Part shown: positions 38,699-47,540 of the stretch, piece by piece
How positions within the stretch are numbered: position 1 is the stretch's first letter
How the letters are laid out: each line of letters opens with the position of its first letter
Source: Microbacterium proteolyticum
Lineage (GTDB): Bacteria; Actinomycetota; Actinomycetes; Actinomycetales; Microbacteriaceae
Assembly: GCF_014192415.1 (NCBI RefSeq)
Contig: NZ_JACHXY010000001.1
Span: forward strand, 806,001-870,000
Reading direction: 5' to 3'
DNA: 64,000 nt
Program-made: the position numbers and the translations under genes
The notes under the pieces: generated by a model
What the model saw: the letters and a program-made list of their open reading frames with translations, nothing else
What the model was told of the DNA's origin: nothing
Databases searched by the model: none

Positions 38699-40222
38699 CT
38701 AGTCGCGCGGCTCTTCGGACACGGGAGTGGGCGCTGACCCGCGCATCCCCCGGGAGGCGGCCTCGGGCATCTCGACGGGCGGCGACGCGTCGTCTGCTCC
38801 GTCGTCGACGTGGTCGGTCAGGTGCTCGGCGACGTCGGCGTTGACCTCTGCCGTCCGATACTGCTGCGACAGGATGCGATACGACCGGGTGACGAAGGCG
38901 AGCGAGGCGGCGATCACCATCACCAGGCCCGCGAAGACGAAGACGAGCGCGATCCCGCGCGACTGACCGTCGCCGAGCAGCCAGCCCCACGTCGCGCGCC
39001 CTTCCGAGCCCTCCATGTAGGGGATGATCGCGAACTCGGCGATCGGGGCGATGAGGAACGACGTCACCGGCGCCGCGGCCGATTCGAAGGCGGCGGCGAA
39101 CCCGAACACCCGCCCCTGCGTGGTGAAAGGCACGACCTTCTGGATCACGGTCTGCTCGGCGGCTTCCACCGGTGGGATGAGCGCCATGTAGACCCAGATG
39201 CCGATCCCATACAGCCACCACCAATCGCGGAGCGTGAACACCGCCCCCAGCACCCCCATGGCGATGACGATCCACAGCATGGTGCGGATCGGGTTGCGGC
39301 CGAGCCCGAACTTCGCGACCAGGCCACCACCGATGATGAAGCCGGTCGCGCTGACCGCGAGCACGATGCCCCACACCTCGGCGTCGTAGACCCGACCGCC
39401 GATCTCGATGCGGAACAGCTCGAGGCCATAGGGATCCATCAGGGCCATGTAGACGCCGCCGATGAGGTTGTTGAACGTCGAGAAGATGATGAGGGCGAAA
39501 AGCCCGGGTGCCGCGCGGACGGCGCGGACGGCACCGCGGATGTCCACCATCGGGCCGGGCTCGCCGCCGGCCGCCGGTCGCTCCTCGGGAATGCGGATGG
39601 TCAGCAGGTGCATCAGAGCCACGAGCGTCAGGCCGATGGCGATCGCAAGGGTCCACCCCATGCCGAGGAACCCGACGGACAATCCGCTGAACACGCTCGT
39701 GACGACGAAAGCGAGCCCCTGCACCGTGCCGACGAGACCGTTCGCGTTCGCGTGTCGTTCCACCGGTACCAGGAGGGTGACGGTGGTCGACAGGGCGATG
39801 TTGCGCATGTTCTCGACGACGGCACCGGCGAGGATGATGCCGGAGAACAGCCAGAACCACGGCCCGCCCAGATCGAGCAGTGCCGCTTCGGGGAAGGCCA
39901 ACCACAGAGCGCCCGCCACGAGGAAGGCCGTCAGAGTGACGAGCCCGGAGAACACCATGACGCGGTGCTTGCGGTGGCGGTCGACGATCGAGCCGAACAC
40001 CATCGCGAAGACGGCGAGCAGCAGCATGTACGCGCCCCCGACGATGCCGGTCGCCAGCACCGAGCGCGTCTCGAGGTAGACCCAGAAGGTCAGGGCGAAC
40101 CACAGGAAACTCGTGGTGACGTTGGCCGCGGCCGTGTTGATGAGCACGGCGAGAAAGGTGCGATTTCCTTCCGCCGGCGCGGCGGACGCCCCATCGACGG
40201 GCGAGGGCTGTGCATCGGACAT
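38699..40222 (-). CDS. MFS transporter
   Basis: The 507-residue membrane protein has 12 predicted segments. MFS marks include the loop GSIVDRHRKHRVMVFSG between segments 2 and 3 and the symmetric GGLVAKFGLGRNPIRTM. It has a long acidic C-terminal cytoplasmic tail (about 425-507) ending with Pro/Glu-rich sequence. Similar proteins (TIGR00900 type) are drug exporters, but the substrate is unproved. The ATG at 40222 is chosen because TAGCGT lies 7 nt upstream; an alternative start exists 30 bp further upstream. Confidence 0.87.
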   Translation of the reverse strand: MSDAQPSPVDGASAAPAEGNRTFLAVLINTAAANVTTSFLWFALTFWVYLETRSVLATGIVGGAYMLLLAVFAMVFGSIVDRHRKHRVMVFSGLVTLTAFLVAGALWLAFPEAALLDLGGPWFWLFSGIILAGAVVENMRNIALSTTVTLLVPVERHANANGLVGTVQGLAFVVTSVFSGLSVGFLGMGWTLAIAIGLTLVALMHLLTIRIPEERPAAGGEPGPMVDIRGAVRAVRAAPGLFALIIFSTFNNLIGGVYMALMDPYGLELFRIEIGGRVYDAEVWGIVLAVSATGFIIGGGLVAKFGLGRNPIRTMLWIVIAMGVLGAVFTLRDWWWLYGIGIWVYMALIPPVEAAEQTVIQKVVPFTTQGRVFGFAAAFESAAAPVTSFLIAPIAEFAIIPYMEGSEGRATWGWLLGDGQSRGIALVFVFAGLVMVIAASLAFVTRSYRILSQQYRTAEVNADVAEHLTDHVDDGADDASPPVEMPEAASRGMRGSAPTPVSEEPRD

Positions 40223-40229
40223 GGCAGTC

Positions 40230-40235
40230 ACGCTA
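40230..40235 (-). promoter_or_regulatory. -10 hexamer for leaderless MFS gene
   Basis: TAGCGT on the minus strand, 7 nt before the ATG at 40222. Confidence 0.5.
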
Positions 40236-40287
40236 GACCCGACCTCCGACATCGGCCAGACCGAGCCTCCTACGCTCCCCGCTGGCG

Positions 40288-43200
40288 TCAGTCGAGCAGG
40301 CTGCGGATGTCGTCGGCGGTGAGACGCGGACCGCCCGCGAACGTCGCGCCGCCGCCGTCGGCACCCCCGTCGAGGACGCGCGAGAAGAGGTCGGCCTTGG
40401 CCTCGCGCAACGCGACGACCTTCTGCTCCACGGTGTCGGAGGAGACGAGTCGATAGACGATCACCGGACGCGTCTGGCCGATGCGGTGCGCCCGGTCGAT
40501 CGCCTGGTCTTCGACCGCGGGATTCCACCAGGGATCGAGCAGCACCACGTAGTCGGCCTCGACGAGGTTGAGGCCCACGCCGCCCGCCTTGAGCGAAACG
40601 AAGAAGGCGGGGTCGTCGCCGTCGCGGAACCGGTCGATCTCGGCCTGACGGTGCGTGGTGGCGCCGTCCAGGTAGCCCGACGAGACACCCGCATCGGTGC
40701 ACCGCTGGCGGGCCGCGCGCAGGAAACGGGTGAATTGACTGAGCACGAGCACGCGGTGCCCCTCGGCCGCGGCTTCCACCAGCAACTCCTCGAGAGCGTC
40801 GAGCTTCGCCGACGGCGCCTCGCCCTCGTCGACGAGCGCAGGGTCGAGGGCGAGCTGACGCAGCATCGTGAGCGAGCGGAAGATCGCGAAGCGATTGCCC
40901 TCGGCATAGTCGTCGAGCAGACCGAGCAGGCGCTGACGCTCGCGATGGAAGCGGCGGTCGTAGAGCTTGCGGTGCGCGGGATGCAGGGTGACCTCGACGA
41001 TCGTCTCCTGCTTCGGCGGTAGCTCGGAGGCCACGAGGTCTTTGGTGCGCCGGAGCAGGAACGGACGGATGCGCCGCCGCAGGAGGTCGAGCCGCGCCGC
41101 GTCGGAGTGCCTCTCGATGGGCGTGCGGTACAGGGTGGTGAACGACTCACGGGTGCCGAGCAGGCCCGGCGCCACGAGCGAGACCAGGGCCCACAGCTCG
41201 AGCAGGTTGTTCTCCATGGGCGTGCCGGTGATGACGAGTGTGAACGGCACCGCCAGAGCGCGGGCGGCTCGGTAGCCCCGGGAGGACGGGTTCTTGATCT
41301 GCTGGGCCTCGTCGAGCACGAGTCCCGACCACTCCACGTCGCCGTATTGTTCTTGCTCGAGCCGGAAGAGCGCGTAACTGGTGACCACGACGTGCGCGCC
41401 CGCGACCACTTCGGCGACGCTCGTCGCCCGCCGCGCCCGTGTGGCCGAGATCACCCTCACGTCGAGATCGGGGGCGAAGGCAGCGCACTCGCGCGCCCAG
41501 TTGCCGACGACGCTGGTCGGCGCGACGATGAGGAAGGGCGCCATGTCGGGATCAGCGGCGCGGGCCACCTCCATCATGGCGATGGTCTGCACGGTCTTGC
41601 CGAGTCCCATGTCGTCGGCGAGGATGCCGCCGAGGCCCTGAACCCGGAGGAAGTGCAGCCAGTCGAGACCGGTGCGCTGATAATCGCGCAGGGTCGCCCG
41701 AAGGCCCACCGGCGGCGCGACGGGTGCGAGGGAGGCCTCGTCGGTGAGACCTCGTACCCGCAGCCACCATTCCGCCTCGTGGGCCGCGAGCAAGCCGAGT
41801 TCGGTCAGGTCGTCCCACAGGCCCACGTTGTAGCGGTTGAGCTTCAATTCGTTCCCGGGCCGATCGGCGAGGGTCCGGGCCTCGTCGATCACGGCGCGAA
41901 GCCGGTCGAACTCCGCCGTGTCGAGGCGCACGTACTCCCCGTCGCCGAGGAACAGCACCCGGTCGCCGAGCGCCAAAGCGGTGTACAGGGCGGTGAAGTC
42001 GACCTCGATGTCGCCGACGCTCACCCGCGCGTTCAGGTCGAACCAGTCGCTGCCATCGTCGTCGCCGGTGCTCAGCTGCACCACCGGGGCCTCCGGCGCC
42101 GCCCGATAGGGCAACTCCTCACCGGTCAGCTGCACCCGGACGTCTGCCATCGCTCGAAGACGCGGGACCCCCTCGACCACGAAGACCGCCGCGGCAGCGG
42201 GGGCCAGAGCACGCGCCGGCGCCCTCCCCGTGTCGAACGGCCCCGGGATCTCGATTCGCAGATCGTCGGCGAGGCGTGCGACGGCAGCCCAGACGGCCCG
42301 CTCGTGTTCGTCGTGACGGCGACCACGAGTGGGCGAGCGATCCCAGCTCGTGGCAAGCGTCGTCGACTCGTCGCGGTGCTCCACCACGACCTCGAGCACG
42401 GGGAGAGGCGCGACCGGCACCTCCACCGTGCCCTTGGGCGAGACCACGGGCGCGTCGAGCTGTAGTCGCGGGAGGTACTCCCGCAGGAACATGTCGGAAC
42501 CGCCCTGGTCGATGGTGAGCGCGCCGGATCGTGCGAGCAGACCGCGCACGGGCCCCGCCGCGGGCGTCGACAGGCGCGCGAGGGTGATGTGCTCGCCCTC
42601 TCCGTCACGGTCGGCGACGAAGGCCACCGCGACCACCGGGTCGCCCACCACCCAGGAGGGGAGGCCCGCGGTCTCGTCGTCTATGCCCTGGACGACGCCG
42701 CGCACGTGCAGGGTCGAGCCCCTGCGGTCCAGGGCGACGGCGACCGTCGCCGCCTCGTCGACGACCCGCACCGGGTGATGCGCACCCGCCGCCGACACGA
42801 GGGGAACGCCGGCGGCGACGACGGCCTCGAGCTGCAACCACAGCGAGTGCGGAGGGACGGCGGACAGCGGCATCCATTCGTCGGAGAGGTACGCGCCGGA
42901 GCCCGATCGCCCCAGCCGCCCGAGGCTGTCGAGCGCGGCGCGCGCCCGCGGATCGGCCGGCAGGGCCGCGAGAGCCGACCACCCGGCGCGGCCCTTGATC
43001 CACGTGCCGCGGGTGCCGCGGACCCCGGGTCGGGCAGTGACGGTGAGGGCGGTGCTGCGGCCGTGCCCTCCGCCCCGGCGGATCGCGAGGAACAGGCAGA
43101 GCTCGAAGGCCGGTTCGTCGTCGACGACCGGTGCCGCCGAGAACAGCTCGTCGAGCGACCGCTGCCATTCGGGGCGGGGCGGACGGCCGGCGGAGATCAT

Positions 43201-43485
43201 GCGGTCGAAGAGCACGAGAGCGGCCGCGCAGGAGTGCTCGCACTCGGGACCGCGCCCGCACGAGCACCATCCCGACAGTCGGGAGAAGTCGGCGGGAACC
43301 CGGAGTTCGAGGTTCTCGTAGCCCGCCGCGCCGAAGCACTGCGCCGACACGACGAGAACACCGCCGACGGAGCGGGCATCGCCCACCTCGACCGACCCGT
43401 AGACGAGGAGGCGATCGGCGCGCATCATCGCCGACGACGAGAACATCTCGCCGGCGATGCTGAGCGCTTCGGGATCCAACCGCAT
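40288..43485 (-). CDS. SWIM zinc-finger SNF2 helicase (DEAD/DEAH-like ATPase)
   Basis: The 1065-residue protein starts with a SWIM zinc finger (WCSCGRGPECEHSCAAAL near residue 75-92), followed by a long variable region with no clear domain, then the SNF2 ATPase: Walker A DDMGLGKTVQ (about 625), LDEAQQIKNPSS (about 725), and the second RecA lobe with LSQFTRFLRAARQR (about 917), DPWWNPAVEDQAIDRAHRIGQ (about 985). SNF2 helicases of the RapA/HepA or Rad54 kind remodel DNA- or RNA-polymerase-bound proteins. A likely leaderless -10 GACAAT precedes it. It is divergent from the threonine aldolase gene. Confidence 0.92.
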   Translation of the reverse strand: MRLDPEALSIAGEMFSSSAMMRADRLLVYGSVEVGDARSVGGVLVVSAQCFGAAGYENLELRVPADFSRLSGWCSCGRGPECEHSCAAALVLFDRMISAGRPPRPEWQRSLDELFSAAPVVDDEPAFELCLFLAIRRGGGHGRSTALTVTARPGVRGTRGTWIKGRAGWSALAALPADPRARAALDSLGRLGRSGSGAYLSDEWMPLSAVPPHSLWLQLEAVVAAGVPLVSAAGAHHPVRVVDEAATVAVALDRRGSTLHVRGVVQGIDDETAGLPSWVVGDPVVAVAFVADRDGEGEHITLARLSTPAAGPVRGLLARSGALTIDQGGSDMFLREYLPRLQLDAPVVSPKGTVEVPVAPLPVLEVVVEHRDESTTLATSWDRSPTRGRRHDEHERAVWAAVARLADDLRIEIPGPFDTGRAPARALAPAAAAVFVVEGVPRLRAMADVRVQLTGEELPYRAAPEAPVVQLSTGDDDGSDWFDLNARVSVGDIEVDFTALYTALALGDRVLFLGDGEYVRLDTAEFDRLRAVIDEARTLADRPGNELKLNRYNVGLWDDLTELGLLAAHEAEWWLRVRGLTDEASLAPVAPPVGLRATLRDYQRTGLDWLHFLRVQGLGGILADDMGLGKTVQTIAMMEVARAADPDMAPFLIVAPTSVVGNWARECAAFAPDLDVRVISATRARRATSVAEVVAGAHVVVTSYALFRLEQEQYGDVEWSGLVLDEAQQIKNPSSRGYRAARALAVPFTLVITGTPMENNLLELWALVSLVAPGLLGTRESFTTLYRTPIERHSDAARLDLLRRRIRPFLLRRTKDLVASELPPKQETIVEVTLHPAHRKLYDRRFHRERQRLLGLLDDYAEGNRFAIFRSLTMLRQLALDPALVDEGEAPSAKLDALEELLVEAAAEGHRVLVLSQFTRFLRAARQRCTDAGVSSGYLDGATTHRQAEIDRFRDGDDPAFFVSLKAGGVGLNLVEADYVVLLDPWWNPAVEDQAIDRAHRIGQTRPVIVYRLVSSDTVEQKVVALREAKADLFSRVLDGGADGGGATFAGGPRLTADDIRSLLD

Positions 43486-43491
43486 CCCCCC

Positions 43492-43497
43492 ATTGTC
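43492..43497 (-). promoter_or_regulatory. -10 hexamer for leaderless SNF2 gene
   Basis: GACAAT on the minus strand with a 6-nt G-rich spacer before the ATG at 43485. Confidence 0.4.
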
Positions 43498-43573
43498 GTC
43501 GGGGTCACCGACACCCCGGTGCCCACGGGTGCCACGGTGGAGAGAAGCCCCTTGGGGAGGAGCCGGGAAAAGT

Positions 43574-43579
43574 TACGCT
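43574..43579 (+). promoter_or_regulatory. -10 hexamer for leaderless threonine aldolase gene
   Basis: TACGCT, 6 nt before the GTG at 43586; the spacer GGAGGG could also act as a too-close ribosome site. Confidence 0.5.
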
Positions 43580-43585
43580 GGAGGG

Positions 43586-44653
43586 GTGACATCCCTCCAC
43601 GACACGTCCGTACGCGGCTTCGCGTCCGACAACTATTCCGGAATCCACCCCGACGTCCTCGCTGCGATCACCGCAGCGAACGAGGGCCACCAGGTCGCGT
43701 ACGGCGAAGATGTCTACACCGCTCGCCTGCTGGAGCTCTTCACGGACCTGCTCGGCGACGGCGTCGAGGCCTACCCGGTCTTCAACGGCACGGGCGCCAA
43801 CGTGGTCGGACTGCAGTCGATGCTTCCCCGGTGGGGAGCTGTGATCTCGGCATCCACCGCCCACATCAACGTCGACGAGGGCGGAGCCCCCGAGCGCGTG
43901 GGCGGCATCAAGCTGCTGACCGTCCCCACCGACGACGGCAAGCTCACCCCCGAGCTCGTCGACCGCGAAGCCTGGGGCTGGGGCGACGAGCACCGCGCGC
44001 AGCCGCTGGTCGTGTCGATCACGCAGTCGACCGAGCTCGGCACCCTGTACACGGTCGACGAGATCCGCGAGCTCGCCGCGCACGCGCACGGCCACGGCAT
44101 GCGCCTGCACATGGACGGCGCCCGCATCTCCAACGCCGCCGCCGCGCTAAACGAGCCGCTGCGGGCCTTCACCCGCGACGCCGGCGTCGACGTGCTGAGC
44201 TTCGGCGGAACGAAGAACGGCGCGATGATCGGCGAGGCCATCGTCGTGCTCGATCCTGAAGCGTCCACCGGGCTGACCTACCTCCGCAAGCTCGACATGC
44301 AGCTCTCGAGCAAGATGCGCTTCGTCTCGGCGCAGCTGGTCGCGCTCCTCGAGGACGGCCTGTGGCTGCGCAACGCGCGACACTCCAACGCCATGGCGCA
44401 GCGCCTGCGCGCCGGTGTCGAGGCGGGGCTCGCCGACGGTTCGATCCGGGGCGTGGAGTTCACGCAGCCGACGCAGGCGAACGGTGTCTTCGCGACCCTG
44501 CCTGTCGGTGTCGCCGACCGCCTCCGCCAGAGCTTCCGCTTCTACGACTGGGACGAGCTTCGCCGCGAGGTGCGGTGGATGTGCTCGTTCGACACCACCG
44601 AAGACGACATCGACGCCTTCATCGCGGCGATCGCGCGCGAGACCACCGCCTGA
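43586..44653 (+). CDS. Low-specificity threonine aldolase / beta-eliminating lyase
   Basis: The 355-residue PLP enzyme begins with FASDNYSGIHPDVLAAI, typical of L-allo-threonine aldolases, and has the PLP lysine in SFGGTKNGAMIGEA (about 209) and the Asp of MRLHMDGARISNAA. It would cleave threonine to glycine and acetaldehyde or a related beta-hydroxy amino acid. The chosen GTG fits a leaderless -10; the earlier in-frame ATG would extend into the divergent SNF2 gene. Related genes sit near DUF6421 and SDR genes in some actinobacteria (recollection), but here it is 5 kb away. Confidence 0.9.
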   Translation: MTSLHDTSVRGFASDNYSGIHPDVLAAITAANEGHQVAYGEDVYTARLLELFTDLLGDGVEAYPVFNGTGANVVGLQSMLPRWGAVISASTAHINVDEGGAPERVGGIKLLTVPTDDGKLTPELVDREAWGWGDEHRAQPLVVSITQSTELGTLYTVDEIRELAAHAHGHGMRLHMDGARISNAAAALNEPLRAFTRDAGVDVLSFGGTKNGAMIGEAIVVLDPEASTGLTYLRKLDMQLSSKMRFVSAQLVALLEDGLWLRNARHSNAMAQRLRAGVEAGLADGSIRGVEFTQPTQANGVFATLPVGVADRLRQSFRFYDWDELRREVRWMCSFDTTEDDIDAFIAAIARETTA

Positions 44654-44665
44654 GCGCGCCCGGGG

Positions 44666-44697
44666 GGCTGCGGCATCCGATTCAGGATGCCGCGGCC
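44666..44697. terminator. Bidirectional terminator between threonine aldolase and M3 peptidase
   Basis: GGCTGCGGCATCC (44666-44678) pairs with GGATGCCGCGGCC (44685-44697) around a 6-nt loop, with one G-U pair. The genes on either side converge. Confidence 0.7.
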
Positions 44698-44704
44698 CAC
44701 CGTC

Positions 44705-46633
44705 TCACTCTCCCGCGAGCCAGTCGCGATAGGCGTCGAACGTGCTGTCGCGGCCCAGGAACGTCCGCACGAGGTCGCGCGCATCTCGCGTGCCACCGGG
44801 CTCGAGGATCTCCCGGCGGTAGCGCGTCGCCGTCGCGGGGTCAAAGAGGTCGTCGCCGAAGGCCGAGAGCAGATCTCGAGCGATCACGAGGCTCCACTGG
44901 TACGTGTAGTAGCACGCGCCGTAGCCGGTCAGGTGTCCGAAGCCGGCGTACGAGTGGGAGCCGTCCAGGGGAGTGACGGGGCTCGCCGCCCGGTAGTACC
45001 CGTCGACCGCGGTCTGCAGATCGGCGGGACGGTCGACGTGCAGGCGGTACGACGTCGTCGCGTGACCGAGTTGGCGGGTCACCTCGAGACCGCGACCGAA
45101 AGCGTCGGCGGTGCGCATGCGATCGACGAGATCGGCCGGGATGGGCTGCCCTTCGTCGTTCACGGCGAAGGATGCCAGCGCCTCGGCATCCCACGCCCAT
45201 TCCTCGAGCAACTGACTCGGCGCTTCGACGAAGTCCCACTCTGTCGCGACGCCCGTCCACCGTCCCCACTTCTGGTGCCCGCCGAGGATGTCGTGCACCA
45301 GGTGCCCGAACTCGTGGAAGAAGGTCACCACTTCGTCGTGCTCGAGCAGGCCGCGCGAGAAGTTGCACAGCAGCACCGACTCGGGGAGCGTGCGCCCGCT
45401 GATGCCGGGCGCGAGACCGAAGCAGGCCGCGTGGTTGTACTTGCCCTCGCGGGGGTGGAGGTCGAGGTGGATGCGGCCCAGGCGTTCCCCCGCTCGGACG
45501 ACGTCGTAGGTGCGCACGTCGTCGTGCCATGACGGCGCGTCGACGGGCACGTACTGCACGTCGAGCAGGCGTCCGGTGGTCGCGAGGACGCCGTCGAGCA
45601 CGCGGTCGAAGCGGAAGTACGAGCGAACGACCTGCGCGTCGACGTCGTACTCCTCGCGCTTGAGCGCACCCAGCAGGTACCAGAAGTCGGCGATGGTGAC
45701 CGCATCGGCGTCGGACGCGTCACGGCGGAGGCGTTCGAGGACCCGCTCGTACTCGGCCGCGGCGGCGGGAGCCGCGGCTTCGGCCACGCGGTCGAGGAAC
45801 GTCGCCACCGCGGCGCTCGAACCGATCATGCGCGTCTCGGTCTCGTAGTCGGCCCAGTCGCCGTAGCCCAGCAGCGTCGCGCGCTCGGCCCGCCCCGCGA
45901 GCAGTTCGGTGAGGACGGGCTCATTCTCGGGCCATGCGAGGTCGTTGTAGGCGCCGACGAGGGCGTGGCGCACCGCCCGATCGTGCGCGTACTCGCGGAC
46001 GGGCATGAGATCGGTGTACTCGGTGGTGAGGGTGACCATGCCCTCTTCATCGACGGGGTGCTCGTCGATGAAGTCGGCCGGGAGACCCTCGAGTGACGAG
46101 GCGGGCACGCGGATCTGACGGCGCCCCTCGCGGATGTTGCGGGAGAACGTCAGCGACAGCTCGGTGTCGCGCTCGGTGAGCTCGCGCACACGATCCCGGT
46201 CGGCGTCGGAGAGGTCGACGCCGCCGCGGCGGAAGTCGCGGCGCACGTGGTCCAGCAAGCGCTGCTCGTCGGGCTCGAGACCCGCGGTATCGGCATCGGC
46301 ATCGGCGAAGACGCCCCACAGGTCACGGTCGAGCAGGCGGCGGGACTGCGCCGCGTCGACGGCCTGCGCCTGCTTCTCAGCCGCGTCGCGCACAGCGGCA
46401 TCGGGGTGCGACTCGCTGATCAGGTGCGAGGGCGCGGCCGCCTCGGCGAGCGCGATGTCGGCCTCGTTCCACAGCGCGAGGCGCTCGCGGAGGGTCAGAC
46501 CGGTCTCGGCGATGAGCCGCGCATCGATCGCGGCGACCCGGTCGAGTCGTTCGCGCGGCCGCTCGTCGGCGAAGGCGAGCCACGCGTCAGGGTCGGTCGG
46601 CAGGGTGAGGGGTTCGAGCGGGGATTCCGGCAT
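44705..46633 (-). CDS. M3-family oligopeptidase (thimet/oligopeptidase A-like)
   Basis: The 642-residue cytoplasmic metallopeptidase has the zinc motif HEFGHLVHDILGG (about 439-451) and the downstream Glu of EWDFVEAPSQLLEEWAWD that completes the site. Members cleave short peptides, and this may recycle peptides brought in by uptake systems. It has no signal peptide. The ATG at 46633 follows TAGGGT by 6 nt. Length is normal. Confidence 0.92.
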   Translation of the reverse strand: MPESPLEPLTLPTDPDAWLAFADERPRERLDRVAAIDARLIAETGLTLRERLALWNEADIALAEAAAPSHLISESHPDAAVRDAAEKQAQAVDAAQSRRLLDRDLWGVFADADADTAGLEPDEQRLLDHVRRDFRRGGVDLSDADRDRVRELTERDTELSLTFSRNIREGRRQIRVPASSLEGLPADFIDEHPVDEEGMVTLTTEYTDLMPVREYAHDRAVRHALVGAYNDLAWPENEPVLTELLAGRAERATLLGYGDWADYETETRMIGSSAAVATFLDRVAEAAAPAAAAEYERVLERLRRDASDADAVTIADFWYLLGALKREEYDVDAQVVRSYFRFDRVLDGVLATTGRLLDVQYVPVDAPSWHDDVRTYDVVRAGERLGRIHLDLHPREGKYNHAACFGLAPGISGRTLPESVLLCNFSRGLLEHDEVVTFFHEFGHLVHDILGGHQKWGRWTGVATEWDFVEAPSQLLEEWAWDAEALASFAVNDEGQPIPADLVDRMRTADAFGRGLEVTRQLGHATTSYRLHVDRPADLQTAVDGYYRAASPVTPLDGSHSYAGFGHLTGYGACYYTYQWSLVIARDLLSAFGDDLFDPATATRYRREILEPGGTRDARDLVRTFLGRDSTFDAYRDWLAGE

Positions 46634-46639
46634 CCTCCG

Positions 46640-46645
46640 ACCCTA
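46640..46645 (-). promoter_or_regulatory. -10 hexamer for leaderless M3 peptidase gene
   Basis: TAGGGT on the minus strand, 6 nt before the ATG at 46633. Confidence 0.5.
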
Positions 46646-46680
46646 GGCAGGGCCACCGACACCGGCAATGGCCCTCCGGG

Positions 46681-47295
46681 TCAGCGCAGGGCACCCACCG
46701 AGGCGAGGGCGAGGCGGATGAGCGTTCCGCGACCGCCCTCCATCTCGTCGGAGAGGGCGTCGGATGCCGCTTCCTGCGGCGACAGCCAGGTGACCTCGAG
46801 TGCGTCCTGGCGGGGCTCGCAGGTGCCCGTGACCGGCACCACGTAGACGAGCGAGACGGCGTGCTGACGATCGTCGTGGAACGCGGTCATCCCGGGGAGC
46901 GGGAAGTACTCGGCGACGGTGAGCGGCGTCGGGGACGGCGGCAGGAGCGGGAAGGCCATGGGCCCGAGATCGTTCTCGAGGTGACGGAAGAGGGCGTCGC
47001 GCACGGTCTCGCCGTAGCGCACGCGGCCCGACACGAGGGTGCGGGTCATCTCGCCCAGCGGCGTCGCGCGCAGCAGGATGCCGACCTGCGTCACCGCCCC
47101 CATACCGTCGGTGCGCACGGGCAGCGCCTCGACGTAGATCATCGGCAGGCGGCGTCGCGCCTCAGCCAACTCGACCTCGCTGAGCCAGCCCGGGTTGGGG
47201 TTGGGGGTACCGGACGCGCCCGAGAAGGAGGCGCCGAGCGGTTCGCGCTCGTCGCCGTTGTCACCGGGTTCGGGGTCGGGGGTTCGCACGGGCAT
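46681..47295 (-). CDS. NUDIX-fold protein with degenerate catalytic box (DUF4916-like)
   Basis: The 204-residue protein has an acidic, Gly/Pro-rich leader of about 35 residues and then a NUDIX fold. The box position reads GRVRYGETVRDALFRHLENDLG: the first G, the E and the final G are kept, but the REUxEE part that binds metal is RHLEND, with His, Asn and Asp replacing three key Glu. It is therefore probably not a hydrolase and may bind a nucleotide as a sensor. TATACA lies 6 nt before the ATG. It is divergent from the esterase gene, with a palindromic repeat in between. Confidence 0.7.
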   Translation of the reverse strand: MPVRTPDPEPGDNGDEREPLGASFSGASGTPNPNPGWLSEVELAEARRRLPMIYVEALPVRTDGMGAVTQVGILLRATPLGEMTRTLVSGRVRYGETVRDALFRHLENDLGPMAFPLLPPSPTPLTVAEYFPLPGMTAFHDDRQHAVSLVYVVPVTGTCEPRQDALEVTWLSPQEAASDALSDEMEGGRGTLIRLALASVGALR

Positions 47296-47301
47296 ACCCC
47301 C

Positions 47302-47307
47302 TGTATA
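47302..47307 (-). promoter_or_regulatory. -10 hexamer for leaderless NUDIX-fold gene
   Basis: TATACA on the minus strand, 6 nt before the ATG at 47295. Confidence 0.5.
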
Positions 47308-47398
47308 TCAACCGCCGGTGCCGGATGCCGCGTGTCCCGCGCGGGAAGACCCGTTCACCGGAGCGTGTCTCGGCGCCCGCGGGCTTCGCCGTCGCCGT

Positions 47399-47480
47399 GG
47401 GCGGAGGAGATTCGGGCGGCGGAGGGCAGGGTACCCGGCGAAGCGTCCTCCGTTCCCGGAATCTCCTCCCGTCCGCCCGG
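47399..47480. repeat. Imperfect palindromic repeat element in the divergent promoter region
   Basis: A left arm (GGGCGGAGGAGATTC, then GGGCGGCGGAGG) and a right arm (47446-47480) are complementary apart from small indels, with a loop containing the palindrome GGGTACCC. The right arm recurs at 22769-22792. It lies between two divergent genes, about 100 bp from one promoter and 50 bp from the other. Confidence 0.6.
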
Positions 47481-47528
47481 GGCGGCTCCACCCGCGCCGC
47501 GCCTGGCGGCGATGTCGGAGGGTTTTGC

Positions 47529-47534
47529 CACAAT
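47529..47534 (+). promoter_or_regulatory. -10 hexamer for leaderless esterase gene
   Basis: CACAAT, 6 nt before the ATG at 47541; weaker than TANNNT but the same spacing. Confidence 0.4.
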
Positions 47535-47540
47535 GGCCGC

